The notes beneath the pieces were generated by a model. That model saw nothing but the letters and a program-made list of their open reading frames with translations, did no database searches and had not been told where the DNA came from. Shown in pieces: positions 27,353 through 34,701 of a DNA stretch of 41,762 nt (positions within the stretch are counted from its first letter, which is position 1; the number at the start of each line of letters is the position of its first letter). The DNA is from Bacteroidales bacterium (GTDB lineage Bacteria; Bacteroidota; Bacteroidia; Bacteroidales; Bacteroidaceae). Position numbers and translations under genes: made by a program. The stretch lies in NCBI GenBank assembly GCA_015654535.1, contig JAATGU010000015.1:1-41762 (forward strand), written 5' to 3'.

Positions 27353-28648
27353 ATGGAGAAACTCTATCAGATATTTCCACCGGAACTGGTTACCTTTGTT
27401 TTGGTCACCTTGTTTTCCCTTCTTATCGGCCTGTCTCAGCGTAAGTTAAGCCTGAGGAGAGAGGGGGAAAATACGCTCTTTGGTACAGATAGAACTTTTA
27501 CCTTTATTGGAATACTTGGTTATATTCTTTATATTCTTGACCCCGATGAAATGAGGCTTTTTATGGGAGGCGGGGTTGCATTGATTCTCTTTTTCGGGCT
27601 CAACTATTATGTGAAGATGGCTATGCACAATGTTTTTGGTATAACCAGTATCATCATCGGGCTGATAACTTATTGCCTTGCTCCGATAGTCATTACTCAG
27701 CCATCGTGGTTCTATATTATGATCGTCGTCACCATTCTTTTGCTGACCGAACTGAAGCATACCTTTATGGAGATTGCCCAACGTATGCAGAACGATGAGA
27801 TGATTACCCTGGCAAAGTTCTTGGCTATCAGTGGTATTATTCTTCCAATACTTCCCAATGAAAACTTTATTCCGGGAATTAATCTGACTCCTTACACCAT
27901 CTGGCTTGCCACGGTGGTTGTCTCGGGTATTTCCTATTTGTCTTATTTGTTGAAGAGGTATGTGTTCCATCAATCGGGCATCTTAGCTTCGGGAATTCTT
28001 GGCGGACTCTATAGCAGTACAGCCACCATCTCTATTCTTGCCCGTAAATGTAAAAAAGCAAAGGCACAAGAAATTCCTGAATATGTTGCAGCCATGCTTT
28101 TTGCAGTGAGCATGATGTATCTTCGGTTTTTGATTCTGATTCTTATTTTCAGCACAGAGATCTTTGTTTCTATCTATCCTTATCTGCTAATCATGGGAGT
28201 AGTGACCGCTATTATAGCTTGGTTTATTCATAAGAAGAACCAACCTCAGGTAGATTTGGCGACTGTGGAAGGGGAAGAGGAGGAAAGTAGTAACCCCTTG
28301 GAATTTAAGGTTGCTTTAATTTTTGCTTTGTTGTTTGTGGTATTTACAGTGCTCACTCATTACACAATTATTTATGGAGGCTCAGGAGGGCTGAATGTAC
28401 TCTCTTTTGTTGCCGGACTAAGTGACATCACTCCTTTTATCTTAAATCTGCTTCAGGGAACAGGCACTGCGCTGGTTAGTATTGCTGTGGCATGTAGTAT
28501 GCAGGCTATTATCAGTAATATAATAATGAACATGTGTTATGCGCTGTTTTTTTCCGGCAGGCGGAAAGAATTGGTTCCTTACCTCACTGCCGGATTTTCT
28601 TTGGTGATTGCTATTAATGTGATACTTCTACTCTTTTACTATTTGTAG
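27353..28648 (+). CDS. MgtC/SapB-type membrane protein with DUF4010 domain, 431 aa
   Basis: The N-terminal part (about 10-135) has the MgtC/SapB pattern: a first helix leading into LLIGLSQRKLSLRREG, then GTDRTFTFIGILGYI. The C-terminal part (about 180-430) is the DUF4010 region with SGILASGILGGLYSSTATI and several more helices, ending LFYYL. In all about a dozen membrane spans are likely. MgtC proteins aid growth in low magnesium and affect ATP synthase and phosphate uptake in some bacteria; for this longer family the role is unknown. It is the last gene of the porin-CYTH operon and ends 10 bases from a convergent gene, with no terminator visible between them. Confidence 0.88.
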   Translation: MEKLYQIFPPELVTFVLVTLFSLLIGLSQRKLSLRREGENTLFGTDRTFTFIGILGYILYILDPDEMRLFMGGGVALILFFGLNYYVKMAMHNVFGITSIIIGLITYCLAPIVITQPSWFYIMIVVTILLLTELKHTFMEIAQRMQNDEMITLAKFLAISGIILPILPNENFIPGINLTPYTIWLATVVVSGISYLSYLLKRYVFHQSGILASGILGGLYSSTATISILARKCKKAKAQEIPEYVAAMLFAVSMMYLRFLILILIFSTEIFVSIYPYLLIMGVVTAIIAWFIHKKNQPQVDLATVEGEEEESSNPLEFKVALIFALLFVVFTVLTHYTIIYGGSGGLNVLSFVAGLSDITPFILNLLQGTGTALVSIAVACSMQAIISNIIMNMCYALFFSGRRKELVPYLTAGFSLVIAINVILLLFYYL

Positions 28649-28658
28649 CAAAATTAAA

Positions 28659-29579
28659 TTACAGATCCAGATGGAGGATCAAGCCCATGGAAACGGGATG
28701 AATATTTGCTCCTTTGCCTCCTTCGAAGAGAGAGAATGGTGAATATTTGGCATACATACCAAAGCATCCCACGCCGGCTTGTACCAGAAAGTCCATTGAT
28801 ATGGGGCGAATATTCAGATCTCCTCCCAGTTTCTCTTTATGATTGCCGCTTTCATCGCTATATTTCACTTTGGATGCAGAGTACAATTTTAGGTTACCGA
28901 CCATGCCACCGGAAAGATAAAGAGGGCCTGTGTGGTGAAGTTTCTTTTGATATTCCAGTAATAGGGGAATCGTGAAATAAGTAGTGTATAATTTACTATC
29001 TTCGTAATTACGTCCTGTCTGTGCGGGTTCTAGTCCGGTAACTCCGTTTGTTTCCACAAAAGCCTTGTTGTTATCTATCCGATACCGATCAAACTGGAAT
29101 CCGGCTCCACTAACAATGGCCAATCCTCTTTTAGAAATGTTCCAGGCACGTTCGTAAAAGTTTAGCATAATCTCTCTTGAACCGGAAGAAACCAAATCTA
29201 CCCCATCTACATTATTTACATTCAATTTCTTATCCGAAAAGCTGGCGAATCCCAATCCAAAGCCTGCCCAGTGAGGATCACTGATATAGTTGGAGGATGA
29301 ATATCCGGAGCCCAACTTAGGAAAAGGGATATTGATTCCTCCCGATATACGTCTTTCAGAACTCTTTCCATCCCGATAGATTCCTTCAAAAACCTGATCA
29401 TTCTCAATGGTGTCCCCTTTGCTGGTCTGCTCATAAACCTTGATCTTGATTTTTTCATTGTTCTCTTTAATCACTATTTTCTTTCCGTCCACATAAATAG
29501 TAGTGTCGGAAGGAGCTATCTCCGCAGCCATTAAGAAAGCAGGGAATGCGAGGAGCATAAGTAACATGAACTGTTTCAT
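28659..29579 (-). CDS. Outer-membrane beta-barrel protein, 306 aa
   Basis: A signal peptide (about 1-18, LMAA-E) precedes a periplasmic segment (about 20-80) that is rich in Lys and Thr. The C-terminal 220 residues have alternating strands typical of small Bacteroidetes barrels: HWAGFGLGFASFSDKK, FQFDRYRIDNN, YFTIPLLLEYQKKL, GLILHLDL. The YFTIPLLLEY stretch is a common feature of PorT-like outer-membrane barrels. The exact function is not known. It is the last gene of the ECF-sigma operon, 23 bases after the secreted protein, and may be its main output or sensor partner. Confidence 0.8.
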   Translation of the reverse strand: MKQFMLLMLLAFPAFLMAAEIAPSDTTIYVDGKKIVIKENNEKIKIKVYEQTSKGDTIENDQVFEGIYRDGKSSERRISGGINIPFPKLGSGYSSSNYISDPHWAGFGLGFASFSDKKLNVNNVDGVDLVSSGSREIMLNFYERAWNISKRGLAIVSGAGFQFDRYRIDNNKAFVETNGVTGLEPAQTGRNYEDSKLYTTYFTIPLLLEYQKKLHHTGPLYLSGGMVGNLKLYSASKVKYSDESGNHKEKLGGDLNIRPISMDFLVQAGVGCFGMYAKYSPFSLFEGGKGANIHPVSMGLILHLDL

Positions 29580-29602
29580 ACTGTTTTTCGTATTTGTTTG
29601 AA

Positions 29603-30055
29603 TTATAAATCTTTTCTCATAAATAACAATGTGATTAAATCGTCGGACTCTAGTTCGCCCTCAATGTAAACCAAGGTAGCCCCCTTTTTTCCAAGCTTAA
29701 AGAGGATAAACCGATTGAGATCTTCTTTCTTGGAAGGCAATTGGTAATAGCCGGACAACAGCTGTCCACCTTCAATGATTTCTTTAATCTTCTTTGCCCC
29801 CTTCTTGTCCGCTTCCAGGCAATGGCGAATTTCCGGTAATGCTTTATTGGGATCTTTGATGGTGATACTCTTATACAATTCCATTCCGTAGGTTTCCAGC
29901 ATTTCCGTAGAGAGCTCCACCATGGTGACTCCTCTTTGCTTTCCGTACTTTTCGAATATAGAAGCTATTCGTAGTCCGCTTTGTGCTCGACAGACTATAG
30001 GAAAACATCCCATAACTATCAACATGATTAGTAAAAACCGGATTCTTTTGTTCAT
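29603..30055 (-). CDS. Secreted protein of unknown function (DUF6108/DUF4252-like), 150 aa
   Basis: A signal peptide (about 1-24, CRA-QS) is followed by a small alpha/beta domain: IASIFEKYGKQRGVTMVELS, then the EMLETYGMELYKSITIKD stretch, and a final GELESDDLITLLFMRKDL. It resembles the short exported proteins that accompany ECF sigma factors in Bacteroides; I believe DUF6108 is the closest family, but this is from memory. It lies 20 bases after the probable anti-sigma gene and 23 bases before the barrel gene, all on the same strand. Confidence 0.75.
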   Translation of the reverse strand: MNKRIRFLLIMLIVMGCFPIVCRAQSGLRIASIFEKYGKQRGVTMVELSTEMLETYGMELYKSITIKDPNKALPEIRHCLEADKKGAKKIKEIIEGGQLLSGYYQLPSKKEDLNRFILFKLGKKGATLVYIEGELESDDLITLLFMRKDL

Positions 30056-30075
30056 TATTCTTCTGTTTTAAATCA

Positions 30076-30495
30076 TTAATCATTAAATAGTTCCGAAAAT
30101 ACTTCATCTTTGGAAGTGGCCACTTCTTTAAATGAAGCATTGGCATAAGCTTTGATTGTTGCTTCGTCCGTATAACATTTGCCGTTGATCATTACATAAT
30201 TTCCTGCTTCCGAGGATGATTCGCCGGATGTATGAAAGAAAACGGAAATGGCAACAGCCACTATTCCGCAAGCAGCGATTCCGCTCAATGTGTAGAGTAG
30301 TGTTTTTTTTCGGGAAAGGAATCTTTTTTTTGTCTGTTCGCTGGTTATTTCTTTATCAAAGTAAGCAAACATTGGCTTGTAAGTAAGCAAATGTTCCGGT
30401 ATCTCTTTTCCCGAAAAGAACTGTCTGATGGAACGTTCCTCTTCACATGAAGTTTCCCCTTCAAAGTATTTGTCTATTAATTCCTCTATTTTCAT
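30076..30495 (-). CDS. Probable single-span anti-sigma factor, 139 aa
   Basis: The N-terminal cytoplasmic part (1-64) begins MKIEELIDKYFEGETSCEEE, like the zinc-free anti-sigma domains of Bacteroidetes. One membrane span follows (about 66-87, LLYTLSGIAACGIVAVAISVFF), then a short periplasmic tail of about 50 residues. Its start overlaps the stop of the sigma gene by 4 bases, indicating translational coupling. It would hold the sigma factor at the membrane until a signal releases it. It is shorter than FecR-type anti-sigmas and lacks their periplasmic domain, so the signal is not a SusC/TonB-type cue. Confidence 0.75.
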   Translation of the reverse strand: MKIEELIDKYFEGETSCEEERSIRQFFSGKEIPEHLLTYKPMFAYFDKEITSEQTKKRFLSRKKTLLYTLSGIAACGIVAVAISVFFHTSGESSSEAGNYVMINGKCYTDEATIKAYANASFKEVATSKDEVFSELFND

Positions 30496-31010
30496 CTCTC
30501 TTTACCCTTTCTTTCTTCTGTTAATTGCAGGAATATCTCCCTGACTCTTTTTCTTGCCCTCGACAGATTCACTCTTACCGATTCAATATCCCGTCCAATG
30601 ATGGTTGCGATCTCTCCCGCCTCATATCCTTCCACATCTTTCATCCGGATAATGGTCTGCTGTAAAGGCGGAAGTGTCTCCACTATTTTGCAAATCAGCC
30701 GTACCTGATCTTGTTCCTCCAGTGTTCGTTCGGGATTATCCCATCCTACTTCAGCTTTAATCTCGTCTAACCTAGCCATATTGTAAGCCGGAGACTTCCA
30801 TTTGTCCAGGCAAAGGTTTTTAACCATTTCCGTAGCCAAAGCATCAATACTTCGATATTCATCCAGTTTTTCCCGAATACGCCAGAGCTTTAGAAAAGCC
30901 TCTTGCACTATATCTTCGGCGTCAGAGGTTTCTTTAGTCATTTTTCGTGAATAGTTTAGTAACTTTTCACGAAGAGGTAATACGGCTATTTTGAATTGTT
31001 CGAGATTCAT
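30492..31010 (-). CDS. ECF-type RNA polymerase sigma factor, 172 aa
   Basis: Region 2 includes SDAEDIVQEAFLKLWR (about 28-43) and region 4 includes LPPLQQTIIRMKDVEGY and IATIIGRDIESVRVNLSRARKRVRE (about 113-155), the classic ECF helix-turn-helix. Length is typical. It heads a four-gene minus-strand operon with its probable anti-sigma, a secreted protein and a barrel protein. Such operons often regulate themselves. A near-match -7 box (TTCCTTTG, minus strand 31028-31035) lies 18 bases upstream. Confidence 0.93.
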   Translation of the reverse strand: MNLEQFKIAVLPLREKLLNYSRKMTKETSDAEDIVQEAFLKLWRIREKLDEYRSIDALATEMVKNLCLDKWKSPAYNMARLDEIKAEVGWDNPERTLEEQDQVRLICKIVETLPPLQQTIIRMKDVEGYEAGEIATIIGRDIESVRVNLSRARKRVREIFLQLTEERKGKER

Positions 31011-31092
31011 CTATGTATAATAGACGACAAAGGAATGAAAATATAACATTCATCCCTTAGTTTTTTTGTAGAATCTTTAGAAGTACTTATTA

Positions 31093-31596
31093 CTACTTCT
31101 TTTTGGGAGGTAATATAAACTCACCTTGGAAGGAAATTGACTGACGGTTATTGGGTGTAATATTGATATTGACCGATCCTGAAGTATAAATGGATAGCCA
31201 ATAAACAAAGCTATCTTCGTCTGTGTGGGTTTTGAACCGAATATTGGCTGTACCCTTTGAATTATAACTAAGTTGATAGTCTGTGAGCTTTTCATTAAAG
31301 ATCAGTCCCATACTATTGCCTCCGTAAAGCACACTGTAAGCTACACCGTAATAAGGCAAATAAGAGAATATCGAGTCGTTACGAACCTCAACAGAGTAGT
31401 TCGATGTCAAGTTAATGCTTTGCCCTCTCATAGGGTATGCAGTGTTCACGTTTACTTTTATCTTCTGAGCTTCCACTAGTTCCTTAATGGCTTGCCGGAG
31501 CTCTTCTTTTTTCTGCTTTTTACTTTGCGCATTTATCGGTAAGATGTTTACTAATAAGACGATAAACAGGCAAATAAAGATCCTTTTTGTTCTCAT
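31093..31596 (-). CDS. DUF4251 exported protein, 167 aa
   Basis: After a signal peptide (about 1-23, INA-QS) comes a Lys-rich linker. The DUF4251 pattern follows: VNVNTAYPMRGQSINLTSNY, then DSIFSYLPYYGVAYSVLYGG, GLIFNEKLTDYQ, and a final SISFQGEFILPPKKK. The family is widespread in Bacteroidales with unknown function. It stands alone, with the 26-bp palindrome about 90 bases upstream of its start codon. Confidence 0.88.
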   Translation of the reverse strand: MRTKRIFICLFIVLLVNILPINAQSKKQKKEELRQAIKELVEAQKIKVNVNTAYPMRGQSINLTSNYSVEVRNDSIFSYLPYYGVAYSVLYGGNSMGLIFNEKLTDYQLSYNSKGTANIRFKTHTDEDSFVYWLSIYTSGSVNINITPNNRQSISFQGEFILPPKKK

Positions 31597-31682
31597 ACAT
31601 GTGAAGCATTAAAGTTACAAATAGAAAACAACTTGGAACACAAAAAGTTGGGCTATAGAGTAACTTTATAAATATTACAGAG

Positions 31683-31787
31683 AAACGTTCCATTAGATAT
31701 ATATCAAAATACATGTTTGATATATATCTAATGGAACGTTTGGTATATATCTAGACAGGTGCCTGATATATATCTAATGAAGTTTTT
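31683..31787. repeat. Perfect 26-bp inverted repeat plus a third partial copy
   Basis: The arm AAACGTTCCATTAGATATATATCAAA (26 bases) at 31683-31708 is exactly complementary to 31716-31741, with the 7-base loop ATACATG. A third, imperfect copy in the second arm's orientation (TGATATATATCTAATGAAG) follows at about 31764-31782, and a shorter one (TATATATCTAGACAGG) lies between. The element fills the gap between the DUF4251 start and the nitroreductase stop. It may terminate or stabilise nitroreductase mRNA or bind a regulator upstream of the DUF4251 gene. Confidence 0.75.
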
Positions 31788-31796
31788 ATTTATAGT

Positions 31797-32393
31797 TTAC
31801 CATTTATTTGAATGGATTCTTGTTCTATCAAACTTGTCTTTTGGTTTATCTTCCCCTAATGGGTATCCTAATGGCACAATAGCAAGAACTTTTATATTTT
31901 TGGGTAATTTAAACGCATCGTCAACTATTTTTGCTCTTTCTTCGTAAGGATATACTGCAGTCCATACAGCCCCAATTCCCATAGATTCGGCAGCTAATAG
32001 GATATTTTCTGTAGCAGCTGAACAGTCGAGGTACCAAGTGCTATCGGACAGGCTGGTGTCTCCGCAAACCACAATCGCTTTATTTGCAAGTTTTAATGGA
32101 CTTTTCAATTTTCCTCCTAAACTTTGCATAATTGCTTTGTCAGAGAGGACAATAAAATGCCAAGGGCGTTTATCCTTTCCGGTAGGGGCAGCCATTCCGG
32201 CTTTAACTATTTTCTCAACATCAGCCGCAGCAATCTCTTTATCAGAGTATCTCCGCACACTTTTACGACTAAAGATATTTTCCATCGCCGTTTGATTCTT
32301 TGAATCAGCAGATTGGTCTTGTTTCTGAACTTCTTTGCAAGAAGTAATAGAGAGCACAAGCAAAGACAGGAGTGAAGTTTTAATAATGTTCAT
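31797..32393 (-). CDS. Nitroreductase-family lipoprotein, 198 aa
   Basis: The N-terminus is a lipoprotein signal with Cys19 (SITSC-KEV) and a short polar linker. From about residue 37 it is a nitroreductase: the SRKSVRRYSDKEI start, AGMAAPTGKDKRPWHFIVL, an FMN-binding-type AATENILLAAESMGIGAVW block, and the VLAIVPLGYPLGEDK end with a C-terminal R-hydrophilic tail. Known members use FMN and NAD(P)H to reduce nitro or quinone groups. A lipid anchor is unusual for a flavin enzyme that needs cytoplasmic NAD(P)H, though Bacteroides has several lipoprotein members. A -7 box TATATTTG lies at 32440-32447 (minus strand). Confidence 0.9.
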   Translation of the reverse strand: MNIIKTSLLSLLVLSITSCKEVQKQDQSADSKNQTAMENIFSRKSVRRYSDKEIAAADVEKIVKAGMAAPTGKDKRPWHFIVLSDKAIMQSLGGKLKSPLKLANKAIVVCGDTSLSDSTWYLDCSAATENILLAAESMGIGAVWTAVYPYEERAKIVDDAFKLPKNIKVLAIVPLGYPLGEDKPKDKFDRTRIHSNKW

Positions 32394-32439
32394 AATTCAT
32401 AAAATTAGGTGGAGAAATTATTTATCTTTATGTATCGGA

Positions 32440-32447
32440 CAAATATA
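32440..32447 (-). promoter_or_regulatory. Putative -7 box of the nitroreductase gene
   Basis: On the minus strand TATATTTG matches TAnnTTTG, 46 bases before the start codon. Confidence 0.45.
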
Positions 32448-32528
32448 ACAGATTCTTAATAAAAGATTCTCTTTCATTAGATTTTATTGGATTTTTTTGC
32501 ATTCTGTATGAGAAATAGAGAACAAAAA

Positions 32529-32560
32529 AAGCTCTTGAGAAGATTAATTCTCAAGAGCTT
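32529..32560 (-). terminator. Terminator of the tRNA-Leu gene
   Basis: Perfect 13-base arms AAGCTCTTGAGAA and TTCTCAAGAGCTT with a 6-base loop. On the minus strand a run of seven T follows, 25 bases after the tRNA 3' end. Confidence 0.9.
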
Positions 32561-32584
32561 GCTCCATTAGATGCTTTCATCTTG

Positions 32585-32666
32585 TGCGGCTGAAGGGACT
32601 CGAACCCCCACGACTCACGTCACCAGATCCTAAGTCTGGCGCGGCTACCAATTACGCCACAACCGC
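32585..32666 (-). tRNA. tRNA-Leu(UAG)
   Basis: The minus strand folds as a cloverleaf. Acceptor GCGGTTG pairs with CAGCCGC, followed by discriminator A. The anticodon stem CCAGA/TCTGG encloses loop CTTAGGA with anticodon TAG. A long variable arm follows, typical of class II tRNAs such as Leu. The T-arm has GGGTTCGAGTCCC. CCA is not encoded. It reads CUA and other CUN codons. It has its own promoter and terminator. Confidence 0.96.
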
Positions 32667-32702
32667 AGATTGCAATTGATTTCGCAATTTTATTTAGCGG
32701 TG

Positions 32703-32733
32703 CAAAGGTATGAATTATTTCTATTTCTGCAAA
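32703..32733 (-). promoter_or_regulatory. Promoter of tRNA-Leu
   Basis: On the minus strand TTTG (32730-32733) and TACCTTTG (32703-32710) are exact matches to the -33 and -7 consensus, with a 19-base spacer. Confidence 0.85.
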
Positions 32734-32755
32734 TAAAACAGCGATTTTATTTTTT

Positions 32756-33781
32756 TTACTCTTTTAAAAAAGTACATGCGCTCTCTATAATGGTATCAAT
32801 GCCTTTGTTGTAATCACTGGTTGTGATATCTACTTTTTTATCAGGATCAATGCCCCATTCTATCTGACTCATGTCTGAGGCAAAAGTTGGACTGGAAGAG
32901 AATCGTACGCTCCATCCGTTAGGCAATTCGGAAGAGAAAGGGAGCCCTGAACCGCCACCTGTTTTGTCACCTATAATTGTGACTAAAGGTAAGTTATTCA
33001 TGCTGTTTACAAAATCATTCGTTGCACTGAATGTATGACGATTGGTAATAATAACTACTTTCTTTTGCCATCGAATATGGTCTGATGGTTCCAGATAAAT
33101 AGGGTAGGGCTCTGAAAAGTCACTGTGTCCTTTTCCCGTTTTGTGACAGATGTACCCGGTCAGTACTTTTTCATTGGTAAATCGTTCAGCCAGTTTTGTT
33201 GCGTTGGTAATAGTTCCTCCACCATTGTTGCGCACATCAATAATCAGTCCATCGCAGATAGCCAGGTAATTTAGAATCTCATCTAGATTTCCAGAGCCGA
33301 CGTCATCAGAAAAACTTTCATAATAGATATAACCGATGTTATTTTTTAGAATTGTATATTTGATTCCAGCAGCAATATGATAATCTGTTCCTATATAATT
33401 TTTTTGTATGGAATCACTGAAATTCATCGGATAATCTTCATACCATTTCCAGTAACGAGCTACATCGTTTGCAGAATAGAGGTTAACATGTCCGTCTTTT
33501 AGTTCGGCAAGCATATCTCCCAAAACTTGAAACAATCCTTCATTCGTCATATCGGCCGTAATTCGTTTCTGATATATTGTGTGGATGGAATCCCAGTCAA
33601 TTTTTTTGTAATCTAAAAAACAATATTGCTCGTCGATAATTTTCCACAGTGCGTCAAAATTACCTTGGGGAGTATTGTCAAAAGTTGCTTCTTCCACGCA
33701 AGAGGAAAAAAAGACAAGAAAGAAACAGAGGCAGAGCTTTCTAATTGTAGAGTAATTCTTTTTTTCTTTATATTTCATCAT
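32756..33781 (-). CDS. S41-family (tricorn/C-terminal-processing-like) peptidase lipoprotein, 341 aa
   Basis: A lipoprotein signal puts the lipidated Cys at residue 28 (FFSSC-VEE). An N-terminal helical domain (about 35-120) precedes the catalytic domain (about 150-320). That domain has CDGLIIDVRNNGGGTI, the nucleophile Ser252 in NRHTFSATNDF, and GDKTGGGSGLPF. No PDZ domain is obvious, as in many Bacteroidetes members. These proteins cleave peptides in the periplasm or at the surface. The DUF3316 gene lies upstream on the same strand and may be co-transcribed. Confidence 0.92.
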   Translation of the reverse strand: MMKYKEKKNYSTIRKLCLCFFLVFFSSCVEEATFDNTPQGNFDALWKIIDEQYCFLDYKKIDWDSIHTIYQKRITADMTNEGLFQVLGDMLAELKDGHVNLYSANDVARYWKWYEDYPMNFSDSIQKNYIGTDYHIAAGIKYTILKNNIGYIYYESFSDDVGSGNLDEILNYLAICDGLIIDVRNNGGGTITNATKLAERFTNEKVLTGYICHKTGKGHSDFSEPYPIYLEPSDHIRWQKKVVIITNRHTFSATNDFVNSMNNLPLVTIIGDKTGGGSGLPFSSELPNGWSVRFSSSPTFASDMSQIEWGIDPDKKVDITTSDYNKGIDTIIESACTFLKE

Positions 33782-33798
33782 GATGTTTTGCTACTTAA

Positions 33799-34647
33799 TT
33801 AATACGCTCTGACATTAGCTGGGAGAGGATTGCCTTTCTTGTTTCGTACAAGATATAAATCTTTCACAAAACCAATCATAAAGACTGTTGAATAGGTATG
33901 AGTTTTCAGTTGATTGACTTTAGATTGCTGAACATCCCAAAGGTAGCTGACCCGTAATTTGGAGTAGTGTATGGGAAAATCCAAAGAAAATAATTGGCGT
34001 ATAGAGGGCTGATTGTGTAATGAGGTGAATTTTACCACTCCATCGCTATTACCTAACGTGAATATTTCGTAATAAGACTGCCCGTAGTTAGGCGAGAACA
34101 TGATACCTGCTACAGGTACATTGGCCTGATAACGAGCAACAACAGGATAATTTTTAATTTTAAATCTATAAATTACCATGCCTGAAGCCGCAATATTTAT
34201 ATATGCTTTAGCAGAAGCAGGATTATTTGAGTTGCGGAGATTATAGATAAATCCTCCGTTGAGTTCACCCATTCCTCCGGTAAGTATTTTTAGATTCTCA
34301 TTGATGCGGAATTGATAGTGCATCCCATAATCCCAATTTATCAGTCCGGCAAAGGAATTGTTATTCTCAGAATTATTTTTTGTATAAGAAAGATTTGCTT
34401 GGAAAAAGTTTTGCAGCGATACATTGCCATCAAAGAGTTTGGTCATTCGCATTGTCTCCCGGGCAATTCGTGCTTCAATGCCCTTATACTCTTGTGGAGA
34501 CAGGTATGTATCGAGGATATTTGTATACCCTATCCCATAGGTTGTGGCACGAGTAACGTATCGGTTTGCCTGCAATGAATCAGTCTGAGCTGATAACATT
34601 CCGCTCAGACAAACTAAGATTGCAATCAATGCAGAAGTTTTATTCAT
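33799..34647 (-). CDS. DUF3316 exported protein, about 282 aa
   Basis: I place the start at ATG 34647 (MNKTSALIAILVCLSGMLSA-Q), which gives a normal signal peptide; an in-frame ATG at 34683 would add 12 residues that do not fit one. The mature protein follows the DUF3316 pattern: RATTYGIGYTNILDTYLSP, YKGIEARIARE, WDYGMHYQFRINENLKILTGG, and a C-terminal TVFMIGFVKDLYLVRNKK. It looks like a small beta-barrel or beta-rich envelope protein of unknown role. The S41 peptidase start lies 18 bases downstream of its stop, so they are probably one operon. Confidence 0.85.
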   Translation of the reverse strand: MNKTSALIAILVCLSGMLSAQTDSLQANRYVTRATTYGIGYTNILDTYLSPQEYKGIEARIARETMRMTKLFDGNVSLQNFFQANLSYTKNNSENNNSFAGLINWDYGMHYQFRINENLKILTGGMGELNGGFIYNLRNSNNPASAKAYINIAASGMVIYRFKIKNYPVVARYQANVPVAGIMFSPNYGQSYYEIFTLGNSDGVVKFTSLHNQPSIRQLFSLDFPIHYSKLRVSYLWDVQQSKVNQLKTHTYSTVFMIGFVKDLYLVRNKKGNPLPANVRAY

Positions 34648-34701
34648 TCTCTTTTTTATATTTGTTAAGTATAAAAGCATCACTGAGATTACAAATACCC
34701 C

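Noticed and set aside
27446..27973. 175-codon minus-strand frame inside the DUF4010 gene
   Set aside because: It lies opposite a clear membrane-protein gene and has no recognisable features.
34648..34683. Upstream ATG for the DUF3316 gene
   Set aside because: It adds 12 residues ahead of a perfectly good signal peptide; the ATG at 34647 fits better.
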